From assembly GCA_947468665.1 (NCBI GenBank), contig CANILH010000029.1, positions 1 to 33,528 on the forward strand: a stretch of DNA of 33,528 nt, written 5' to 3'. This document shows, piece by piece, positions 1-6,504 of this stretch; positions within the stretch are counted from its first letter, which is position 1; every line of letters begins with the position of its first letter. The notes beneath the pieces were generated by a model. That model was not told the DNA's origin, did not search any database, and saw nothing but the letters and a program-made list of their open reading frames with translations. The stretch is from Oligoflexales bacterium (GTDB lineage: Bacteria; Bdellovibrionota_B; Oligoflexia; Oligoflexales; RGVZ01). The translations under genes and the position numbers were made by a program.

Positions 1-607
1 CACGAAGGAAGTCAGGGGTCGCGAGTTCTCGCAGGCCTGGCGTATTTGGCGACGAGATATTAACGGTTAGCCATCTGGCGTGTGGCTCAAAGGTCTGAAT
101 GCCAGTCAGAAAATCATTAAGAGCCAGATCAGGAGGCGTCTGCTTATTTTTCCCGACATTAATCCCGATTGGTACTCTGCCGTCAGACCAACTCAATTTG
201 CGTAGTCGGTCCAATACGGCCTCAGCGCCATCACTGTTGAAACCCATTCTGTTGATAAGGGCGCGGGTCTCGGGATATCGGAATAATCGTGGTTTGGGAT
301 TTCCAGGCTGCGGCCTGGGCGTCACGGTTCCCAGTTCGAGGAACGAAAGCCCCATGTGCTCAAACGCGCCCGGACAGCGGGCGTTCTTATCAAATCCAGC
401 GGCAAGTCCGATTGGGTGTCGCGCGAGACCGATGCCGGGCAAATCAACCTGCAGCGGGATTTTGAATTGGTGCACGGGCGACCTCGGCAAAAAATGAAGC
501 AGGCCGCGCTCCATCGCCAGCATGCCGATGTCATGGGCGGTTTCGGCTGGTAAAAGACGAAGCCAGGCGGTGAGGTACCGCCCGGCTGTATCGAAAGCAT
601 TAGACAT
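1..607 (-). CDS. pyrD: Dihydroorotate dehydrogenase (quinone), class 2, N-terminal part
   Basis: This is the first 202 codons of a gene that runs off the left edge; the frame stays open from the ATG at 607 to base 1. The enzyme oxidises dihydroorotate to orotate in pyrimidine synthesis and passes electrons to membrane quinone through FMN. Visible family motifs, in order, are GLAAGFDKNA, FLELGTVTPRPQPGNPKPR, NRMGFNS, GINVGKNK and VNISSPNTPGLR. The serine in the last motif lies where the class 2 catalytic base sits, and the leading segment before GLAAGFD is the membrane-associated N-terminal helix region typical of class 2. A GGAAGGA ribosome site lies 11 nt before the ATG and overlaps the end of the response-regulator gene, whose stop codon is only 5 nt away, so the two are probably co-transcribed. 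The identification is secure; the C-terminal half is not visible. Confidence 0.93.
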   Translation of the reverse strand, partial: MSNAFDTAGRYLTAWLRLLPAETAHDIGMLAMERGLLHFLPRSPVHQFKIPLQVDLPGIGLARHPIGLAAGFDKNARCPGAFEHMGLSFLELGTVTPRPQPGNPKPRLFRYPETRALINRMGFNSDGAEAVLDRLRKLSWSDGRVPIGINVGKNKQTPPDLALNDFLTGIQTFEPHARWLTVNISSPNTPGLRELATPDFLR

Positions 608-612
608 AGAAT

Positions 613-1008
613 CTACATTCCTTCCGCTTTGGGAGGGGCCGGAGCAAGTTGCCTGTTAATTCTATCCAGCAGATCCGTCGGATGGAAGGGTTTTCGGATA
701 TAATCTTTCGCTCCTAGCTGGATCCCTTTAACGACAACGGCTTCCTGAGACAGAGCAGTCAGCATGACAACGGGAATTTTAGACAGTTTGGGTGAGCTTT
801 TTATCGTCCGGAGGACCTGGAGCCCGTCGATGCCGCTCATCATAATATCAAGCATGATCAAGTCAGGTACGTATGTTCCAGACTCTAGAGTTTTCAGCGC
901 GTCTTCGCCGCTGCTCACAACCTCAACAGTGTGACCGCCTCTTTCGAGAACCACTTTGGTGAGTCTTTGGATATGTACTTCGTCTTCTGCGATCAATATT
1001 TTGGCCAT
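613..1008 (-). CDS. Single-domain response regulator (CheY-like receiver)
   Basis: A 131-residue protein that is a receiver domain and nothing else. The acidic pocket is E8/D9 in AEDE, the phospho-acceptor is D54 in MLDIMM, the switch threonine is T84 in MLTA, and the conserved lysine is K106 in RKPF. There is no DNA-binding or enzymatic output domain, so it probably acts by protein contact or as a phosphate shuttle. It begins 14 nt after the histidine kinase gene, with an AAGGGA ribosome site in the gap, and is followed within 5 nt by pyrD. The upstream kinase is the obvious cognate partner, which is an inference from gene order. No target is indicated by the sequence. Confidence 0.92.
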   Translation of the reverse strand: MAKILIAEDEVHIQRLTKVVLERGGHTVEVVSSGEDALKTLESGTYVPDLIMLDIMMSGIDGLQVLRTIKSSPKLSKIPVVMLTALSQEAVVVKGIQLGAKDYIRKPFHPTDLLDRINRQLAPAPPKAEGM

Positions 1009-1022
1009 GATTCGGGTCCCTT

Positions 1023-2228
1023 TTATGACGCTTTGAGTTTAGATTGATTTTGGGGCCAGATGAACCGGAACGCCCCTTTCTTGCCAACGCCCCGGACAAA
1101 CAGTAGTTGAGCATTGTGATAGATGCTCACAAATCGCGCTAAATACAGCCCTAAACCCAGGCCGCTACGGACGCTGCTTTTTTGACCGGATGCTCTGGGC
1201 CCCTGGAAGTAACGCATGAAAATAAGTTCCTCCTGGCCAGGCGCTATCGCCGCGCCCTCATCGGAGATATCAAGGACAATATTTCCACCGCCGGTATATA
1301 AAGACACAGTTACGGTCGTTCCGGCGGCGTAGGTAAACGCGTTATGAAGAACCTCCCGCACCGCCAGATTGATCAGCGACGGGATTCCGAGGACGTCATA
1401 GTTACCGTCGGAGATATTGACGAGAAGTTTGCCAGATGTCGCGCTGTCTTGGCGGTTTCTCTCCCGCTCGGATTCGGTGCGAACGATTGATTGGAAATCA
1501 AGCGACGTCGCTGGTTCAGCGGAAGCGAAGGACTCGTTGCCATTGGCGACCAGTATCTCCAGTTTTTGGATTACGTCCCAGATATTTTGGGAGTAGTGCT
1601 CTACTTCTTTGGCGAATTGAACGCCGTCGTTGCCAGATTCCTGCCAAATTAATGCGTGAGTCTGCGCAAGGCTAAGTAGGTTCGTTACGGGGTTGCGCAT
1701 CTCGTGTCCGATCATGCGGGAGAGTAAGACCCCAAATGCGTGAATTTGCTCGTGGGCTGTGGTGTCGTCAATAAAATGACGCAATTCATCACTCGCGACC
1801 CAAAAATGAAAGCGACGACCTAACGCTTCGAGAAACCCGTCCAGCTCGCCAAGATCCCCCGTGGACCGACCATCTTTTTTAATAATAAAAAGCAGTTTCG
1901 CGCTCCACGGGTCCTGGGGCGGCAGGTATGACTTGGTATTTCGGAGTGACGTATGCAATTTGATTACAAGGGGTGGTGTCACCTGCCATCCAAATGTGAG
2001 CTGCGGTTTGTTTTTTAGTGTATAATAGTAATCACTACAGCTGATTATAGCGGGCCAGGAATCTTCCGTGTCGTCACCCGTGTCGAGTATCAGCGTCGCG
2101 TCCTGCCCGGCCAGGCGGTAGCACGCGATTCGACTGAAATGCTCCTGACGCGCGAGCTCTTTTATGAGATCGCGATCCATGGCGCTCAAGTCGAGGAGCG
2201 TGAGCCTTGTGGTTTGTTTTTGTCTCAA
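1023..2228 (-). CDS. Cytoplasmic sensor histidine kinase
   Basis: A 401-residue kinase with no membrane segment. Residues 1-160 form an unassigned N-terminal sensor region. The dimerisation/phospho-acceptor box is GHEMRNP with H175, the N-box is VLHNA around N296, a G1-type motif DEGAA lies at 323-327, and the G2 box GLGLGL at 356-361. In the G1 box the usual DxGxG second glycine is alanine, a mild deviation. The start chosen is TTG at 2228, because a GGAG ribosome site sits 7 nt upstream; an in-frame ATG at 2180 has no such site. It heads a minus-strand operon with the single-domain receiver and pyrD, and is divergent from the large plus-strand gene at 2309. The signal sensed is unknown; a soluble sensor region suggests an intracellular cue. 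Confidence 0.9.
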   Translation of the reverse strand: MRQKQTTRLTLLDLSAMDRDLIKELARQEHFSRIACYRLAGQDATLILDTGDDTEDSWPAIISCSDYYYTLKNKPQLTFGWQVTPPLVIKLHTSLRNTKSYLPPQDPWSAKLLFIIKKDGRSTGDLGELDGFLEALGRRFHFWVASDELRHFIDDTTAHEQIHAFGVLLSRMIGHEMRNPVTNLLSLAQTHALIWQESGNDGVQFAKEVEHYSQNIWDVIQKLEILVANGNESFASAEPATSLDFQSIVRTESERERNRQDSATSGKLLVNISDGNYDVLGIPSLINLAVREVLHNAFTYAAGTTVTVSLYTGGGNIVLDISDEGAAIAPGQEELIFMRYFQGPRASGQKSSVRSGLGLGLYLARFVSIYHNAQLLFVRGVGKKGAFRFIWPQNQSKLKAS

Positions 2229-2308
2229 AACAAATCTCCGGTGCGGGTATTTTGATCGGAAGTCTTATCGGACGAATTTGGTTCTAATTAAGGGTTATGG
2301 AGGACGCA

Positions 2309-4627
2309 GTGTATATTACGGGAATTAAATTTCGGAAACACGGCACGAAGGTGGCAAAGGGCTGGCGTTTTTCCGCTGGCATTGGCAAAACGCGACCGGT
2401 GGTTGCTGTTTTGGGAGAGACTCAAGACCTTGAAAGTCTTGCGCATGCGATTAATTTTGCGCTTTCCGGTAAACGGCACGATAGCCTGGCTGAGGTTTGG
2501 TTGGATGCCGCTGATGACGCGGGCGATGTCTGGACTATTGAAAGAGGGGCAAAAGGCAGCGTTTTCCGTAAAAATTCGCGTATTTTATCGATTGACGAGG
2601 CGCAACGCTCTTTATTGGCTTCACTCCTGGATCTCGATGCCAGTTTAAACCAGGCTGAGGCGCTGGTAGCCCCTGTTGAGCTTAGGCAAATTATTACCCG
2701 GGGAGCGGACGTCGCCGCCACAACTTGGGATATGAATACCCGGGACCGTCGTACTGACGTGCCAGGTTTGACGGCAGCCCGTGATTTGGCTATTCGTTGC
2801 GGCGAAAAGCTGGGTCGTCCAGAATTTTCCGATCCGCGAAAGCTATCTCGTATCGCAGGACCCTCACATCGAATCATGGGTGCCGCCGATGAGTTGACCT
2901 GTCAATTTGAGCAATTAAGTCAGATAAGTGACAAGGACGTTAAACTTGACGCGAGCCTTGAGGCGATTCAGGTAGAGGTTGATCTTCTCAATCACATCGA
3001 CCAATTGATCCGGAGAATTAATGAGGGCGGCGAGACGTTTGGACGTCTCTCGACCATGCTGGATTCTCATAGCACACGTCTCGCGGAAATTCAGGAAAAA
3101 TGGGGCAAAGAAACTCTCACGGCTATACACCAGATGGATGAATCATGCGCGTTGCTCGATCAGGTGGTTCGTTTGCGGGCGTGGGGGCGTTTGGTTGACA
3201 GTCTTGGTCGTGTCAAATCCAATATGGAGGATAAGATTCGTCCCATGACCACGGAGGGCGTTAAGGTATGGGAGAATTTCCTTTCAGGCGCGCGCGGCAA
3301 CGGTCAGGAGATTGAAGGATGTCTCGCAAGTATGCTCTTGGGTATCAAGCAGATGGGGCTTGAGGTTGATAGGTATGTTTCTCAATCACCAGCCTCTCCG
3401 CAGATCGCAATTTCACGATCGTCAAATTGGTGGGATCTCCTTAAATCCGGATCGACAAAGGTCGTTGACGAGCGGTTTCGTGAAGCAGCTCCGGCGCTTC
3501 GACATCAGCGCGAATGGGTGACCAGGTTGGCGAAAGAGGTCGAGGCCGTTAAAGTCGCGACAGAATACGCGCTGCAGTCGTCACAGGGCCTGACAGATAA
3601 GGTAGGGGATGCCCGCGATCATATCTTGAAAGACATTTCCGCGCTTGGGGCGCTTTATAAAAAGGCTCAGGCTGAGTATGACCGTCTGAAGTTAATTTGG
3701 ATTGATCAGGCGCGCGCTACCGGCATCGATGAGGGCATTGGCATGGAGAAGCTCTCGTCTTTGCTGAGAGATGCCAATGAGTACGTCATTATAATGGATA
3801 CAAAACAGGATCTCGCGGTCAGAGTCGAGGATCGTAAAGCGGTTCAGATTGCCTTGGAGGCAGCGGTACGTCAATGGTGGGATGTCAACGGTAGCCAGAA
3901 AACTACGGATTTGAGTAATATCTCTTTTCTGATCGTTGAGGCTAAGGCGGCGCTCAGGTACCGTGATGGGCGGCGTCTCCGCATCCAAAAGGGACTTGAG
4001 GAGACTTCCCGGGCAATGGGAGCCCGTTCATTGATCGCCTGGGTCGAGACCAGACAGCGTGAGCTGGCTAAGGAATGGGCGAAGTTATTCGCCGCTGCTG
4101 AGTTACCAGCATTGGATTTATCCGCTGAGCTGACTCGTGAGGTTGTCGCGGTAGCGCATCGTTGCGCGGCGTTACTTGACATGGTGCGGGTTGAGGAAAT
4201 GGAGCGTTTCGCGGCCGCGTCGCTCTGGCCAACCAGACTTGACTCAGCAGTTGTTGTTTATCGGTGGACCGAGGCTCATGTGCCGGCACCGCAGAAAACT
4301 AGTTTTTTGAAAGCTCTTAACTCTTTTACCGGCGACGGAAATATTCCGGTCATACTATTGATCAGCGATCCGGAGTTGGCCAGAATTCTCGCTAATTCTG
4401 GCACCGGTACGGCGACGGCTGTTGAAGCAGATCAAATGCCTGAGGTTGATGGCCCCCGTCGCGAGGGCGGTGTCGTTAAGGCAGAACTAAAAAACAAGCA
4501 ACCGATCAGCCCGGTCACAAAGGCCCCCGTCGGAACACGATCTGTGAATCCCGCAAGTCAAAAATCTCTTCTCAATCCCCGTGCTGAGGCCGCTCTAAGG
4601 GTTTTGAACCCGAAGGCCGGAAAATAA
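2309..4627 (+). CDS. Large coiled-coil protein resembling a degenerate SMC/Rad50-type ATPase
   Basis: A long helical protein of 772 residues if translated from GTG 2309, which has GGAGG 5 nt upstream; an in-frame ATG at 2297 would add four residues. Its N-terminus follows the layout of SMC/Rad50/YhaN heads: a short strand (YITGIKF), then VVAVLGETQDLESLAHAINF where those proteins have the Walker A loop followed by a helix. The GKS/T signature is absent. Near the C-terminus, about residues 646-694, VVVYRWTEAH and then PVILLISDPELARIL sit where Walker B, the D-loop and the H-loop would be, again without the acidic pair or the histidine. No LSGG signature was found. The middle, roughly 200-560, is charged and probably coiled coil. 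The last 80 residues are low-complexity and basic. It may be a pseudo-ATPase with a structural role; this rests on pattern comparison alone. Confidence 0.85.
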   Translation: MYITGIKFRKHGTKVAKGWRFSAGIGKTRPVVAVLGETQDLESLAHAINFALSGKRHDSLAEVWLDAADDAGDVWTIERGAKGSVFRKNSRILSIDEAQRSLLASLLDLDASLNQAEALVAPVELRQIITRGADVAATTWDMNTRDRRTDVPGLTAARDLAIRCGEKLGRPEFSDPRKLSRIAGPSHRIMGAADELTCQFEQLSQISDKDVKLDASLEAIQVEVDLLNHIDQLIRRINEGGETFGRLSTMLDSHSTRLAEIQEKWGKETLTAIHQMDESCALLDQVVRLRAWGRLVDSLGRVKSNMEDKIRPMTTEGVKVWENFLSGARGNGQEIEGCLASMLLGIKQMGLEVDRYVSQSPASPQIAISRSSNWWDLLKSGSTKVVDERFREAAPALRHQREWVTRLAKEVEAVKVATEYALQSSQGLTDKVGDARDHILKDISALGALYKKAQAEYDRLKLIWIDQARATGIDEGIGMEKLSSLLRDANEYVIIMDTKQDLAVRVEDRKAVQIALEAAVRQWWDVNGSQKTTDLSNISFLIVEAKAALRYRDGRRLRIQKGLEETSRAMGARSLIAWVETRQRELAKEWAKLFAAAELPALDLSAELTREVVAVAHRCAALLDMVRVEEMERFAAASLWPTRLDSAVVVYRWTEAHVPAPQKTSFLKALNSFTGDGNIPVILLISDPELARILANSGTGTATAVEADQMPEVDGPRREGGVVKAELKNKQPISPVTKAPVGTRSVNPASQKSLLNPRAEAALRVLNPKAGK

Positions 4628-4634
4628 TCTGAAG

Positions 4635-4697
4635 CGTCACGCCAACACGCCCTGGTAATGGACACCCTGTCCGTCACCAGGGCGTGTTGGCGTGACG
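4635..4697. terminator. Large perfect hairpin between convergent genes, probable bidirectional terminator
   Basis: A perfect 22-bp inverted repeat (4635-4656 with 4676-4697) encloses a 19-nt loop that holds a second small hairpin (GGACA at 4660-4664 with TGTCC at 4668-4672). It fills the 72-nt gap between the stop codons of the convergent genes ending at 4627 and 4700, so it can fold in transcripts from both sides. T-rich sequence follows on the plus side (TTATTTT) but there is no long uninterrupted U tract. Termination is the likeliest role; mRNA 3' end protection is also possible. Confidence 0.65.
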
Positions 4698-4699
4698 GC

Positions 4700-5632
4700 T
4701 TATTTTGACAGGGCGACTGTCTTGAGATCCTGAATGATGTTTTTTGTATCCTGGGACAGGGCAGGTTTTTCCTCAGCGCTAACCGGGGTCTTGCCGTCAA
4801 GAATCTCGATATGCCTGTGGAGCAGGTCATGAGCCACTCGCAGGGTGGCGAGAGTCATTTTGTTAAGGTAGCTGGTCCTCACTCTCAGCAGGACGTAGGT
4901 CTGTTCCATCGCGTGTGACAGGTCTCGAATCTCCTCCAGGTGCATTGACGCGGCTGTTGAACGAATTGAGTACATCAGTCGGAATAAATAACCTAGCTGC
5001 CAGCCAGGCGAGTCGGAGTGTTTGAGATCCGTCAAAGCCTTAACGGCGTGTGTCAGTTGGTTTTGAGCCTCAGCCGCGAACATCTTCACAAGCTGGGTAT
5101 TTCTGTCAACCGATCCGCCAGCCGGCAAATTAGCGGCTGCCGAGTTCCTATCACCTCTCAAAGATGACATTTTCATGATTTCGTCCTCTGGGCTGATGGT
5201 GCTGGCAGAGTTCGGGTTTGCCGACGAGGTTTTTGCCAGAAAGCCTTTTTGCGCCTTACTGACACGAAGCATCTCATGTAGTAAAGCCTTGAGCTCGTTG
5301 GGCTTGAAGGGTTTTTCAAGGCAGTCAAACGCGCCAAGACTGAGGGCACGAGCGGTATAATCTTTGCCCGTGAAGGCGGATAGAATTAGAAAAGGTGTCT
5401 GGTTGCCGGCCTCCCGGATTTCTTTGAGCAGGGCCATCCCGTCTTTTCTGGGCATTTTCAGATCCGAGATGATGACATCCGGGTTCTCGGTCTTAAGGAT
5501 TTCGATGGCCGCCTGGCCGTCTTCCGCCTCCAACACGCTGAAGCCCAAGCTTTCCGCGTACATTGACATGAGATTGCGAATTTCCGGTTCATCCTCAACC
5601 GTCAATAATATTCCAATTGGCTCCGTTGCCAT
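4700..5632 (-). CDS. Response regulator with C-terminal CheA-P1/HPt-like domain lacking the histidine
   Basis: The 310-residue protein begins at ATG 5632, with GGAG 8 nt upstream; the longer open frame to 5785 has no ribosome site. Residues 5-125 are a receiver domain with acidic pocket E13/D14, phospho-acceptor D57 in ISDLKMP, S85 and K107 in EKPF. A polar linker spans about 130-180. Residues about 180-280 resemble the P1/HPt domain of CheA: FAAEAQNQL opens the first helix, and LFRLMYSIRSTAASMHLEEI aligns with the HPt active helix, which normally reads like FHSIKGSAA. The histidine position is tyrosine (Y221, codon TAC), so phosphotransfer through it is not expected. It converges on the large coiled-coil gene across a hairpin. 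It may be a phosphorylation-controlled scaffold. The receiver call is firm; the HPt relationship is moderately supported. Confidence 0.87.
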   Translation of the reverse strand: MATEPIGILLTVEDEPEIRNLMSMYAESLGFSVLEAEDGQAAIEILKTENPDVIISDLKMPRKDGMALLKEIREAGNQTPFLILSAFTGKDYTARALSLGAFDCLEKPFKPNELKALLHEMLRVSKAQKGFLAKTSSANPNSASTISPEDEIMKMSSLRGDRNSAAANLPAGGSVDRNTQLVKMFAAEAQNQLTHAVKALTDLKHSDSPGWQLGYLFRLMYSIRSTAASMHLEEIRDLSHAMEQTYVLLRVRTSYLNKMTLATLRVAHDLLHRHIEILDGKTPVSAEEKPALSQDTKNIIQDLKTVALSK

Positions 5633-6095
5633 TTCACCGTCTCCCGGGTGACAAAAGCATCCGCGCCCCGAAACTATGTGATCGGGGGCCCAAACTTTCG
5701 TTCGGTGTCTCCTCGACAGGGGGGGCAAAAACTTTAGTGAAAAATCTAACAGGCAAGTTTTAAGATACGCAAAATATCCACGCAAGCATTGGGGCTCAAT
5801 GTGTTCGTGTGAATAACAAAGAGTTTTTAATGTTGCGGGCGAGCTGTGTTTGTGAGACGGAGCGTGCCATTTCGGGAGTTCGTTTTGACCGGTTGATCGA
5901 CTTCCTGATCGCCTGAAATCATCGACCTCAAAAAAAAATGTAAAAAAATTTTAACGAAGTATAGGAATTTGACTTCGTGTTGTGTTATTATTTTTTTAAG
6001 AGACTTCTTAATTGAAGAAAAATCTATACTCGTGAGAGTATGGCACCGGGCCAAGAAGGTAATCAGTAGAACTAAAATTTTAGGAGGAGTGTAAA
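5633..6095. other. 463-nt intergenic region between divergent genes
   Basis: This stretch separates the receiver/pseudo-HPt gene from the lysine-rich protein gene and should carry promoters for both. The part from about 5930 to 6020 is strongly A+T-rich, with runs of A and T. A small perfect hairpin, ATACTC-GTGA-GAGTAT, lies at 6026-6041, and a very strong ribosome site AGGAGGAG at 6082-6089. TTGACT occurs at about 5970, but no -10 element lies at the usual distance, so no promoter is assigned. No credible gene was found here; a minus-strand frame over 5827-6144 lacks a ribosome site and coding character. Confidence 0.5.
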
Positions 6096-6299
6096 ATGGA
6101 TCCAGTAGCAGCAGCACCAAAGAAGGCAACTCGCAAAAAGGCAACTAAGAAAAAAGCCGTTAAAAAAGCGACCAAGAAAAAAGCCGTTAAGAAGGCGACA
6201 AAAAAAGCCACTAAGAAAGTAGCTAAAAAAGCCACTAAGAAAAAAGCCGCCAAAAAGGCGACTAAGAAAGCGACTAAGAAAGCTACCAAGAAGAAGTAA
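6096..6299 (+). CDS. Lysine-rich histone H1-like DNA-binding protein
   Basis: A 67-residue protein in which 32 residues are lysine and nearly all the rest alanine, threonine and valine. After a short MDPVAAAP leader it is built of repeats of the form KKATKK and KKAVKK, like the C-terminal tail of eukaryotic histone H1 and bacterial H1-like proteins (chlamydial Hc, Bordetella BpH1, Pseudomonas AlgP tails). Such proteins bind and condense DNA without sequence preference. The start is unambiguous: AGGAGGAG lies 6 nt before the ATG. A strong intrinsic terminator follows directly, so this is a single-gene transcript, and the ribosome site suggests high expression. No globular domain is present. 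A role in nucleoid compaction is inferred from the family. Confidence 0.9.
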   Translation: MDPVAAAPKKATRKKATKKKAVKKATKKKAVKKATKKATKKVAKKATKKKAAKKATKKATKKATKKK

Positions 6300-6338
6300 T
6301 TCTTCTCGGGTTTCCTTCTTAGGAAATTCTTGGAATAG

Positions 6339-6373
6339 AACCCGGTGTGAGAAACCCTCACACCGGGTTTTTT
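6339..6373 (+). terminator. Intrinsic terminator of the lysine-rich protein gene
   Basis: A perfect 13-bp stem (AACCCGGTGTGAG with CTCACACCGGGTT) and a 5-nt loop are followed by a run of six T. It is a textbook Rho-independent terminator 40 nt downstream of the stop codon. Confidence 0.92.
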
Positions 6374-6417
6374 CACGTCAATATTGCCTAAAAAATATAC
6401 ACAACCCCCTATATCTA

Positions 6418-6446
6418 TTGAAACATCTGACTGTTGTTGGCATAAC
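6418..6446 (+). promoter_or_regulatory. Candidate sigma-70-type promoter of hppA
   Basis: TTGAAA at 6418-6423 and CATAAC at 6441-6446 are separated by 17 nt, matching the -35/-10 consensus at 5 and 4 of 6 positions. It lies between the preceding terminator and the hppA ribosome site, where a promoter is expected. Not experimentally supported. Confidence 0.45.
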
Positions 6447-6504
6447 ACTAGGCTCGTTTAGGACGTCTAATGTTCGTTAAAAGATCTTGTTTGAGGAGGT
6501 TCCT

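Noticed and set aside
99-600. Plus- and minus-strand open frames overlapping the left end
   Set aside because: They are shadows of the truncated pyrD gene, whose motifs are unmistakable in another minus-strand frame.
5970-5992. TTGACT followed by TATTAT as a promoter for the lysine-rich gene
   Set aside because: The spacing is only about 11 nt, far from the 16-18 nt needed.
5827-6144. Minus-strand 105-codon frame upstream of the lysine-rich gene
   Set aside because: No ribosome site, A+T-rich low-complexity content, and it overlaps the start of a well-supported gene on the other strand.
6080-6448. Minus-strand frame rich in Phe, Leu and Ala, looking like a membrane protein
   Set aside because: It is the antisense translation of the Lys/Ala/Thr repeats and has no translation signals.
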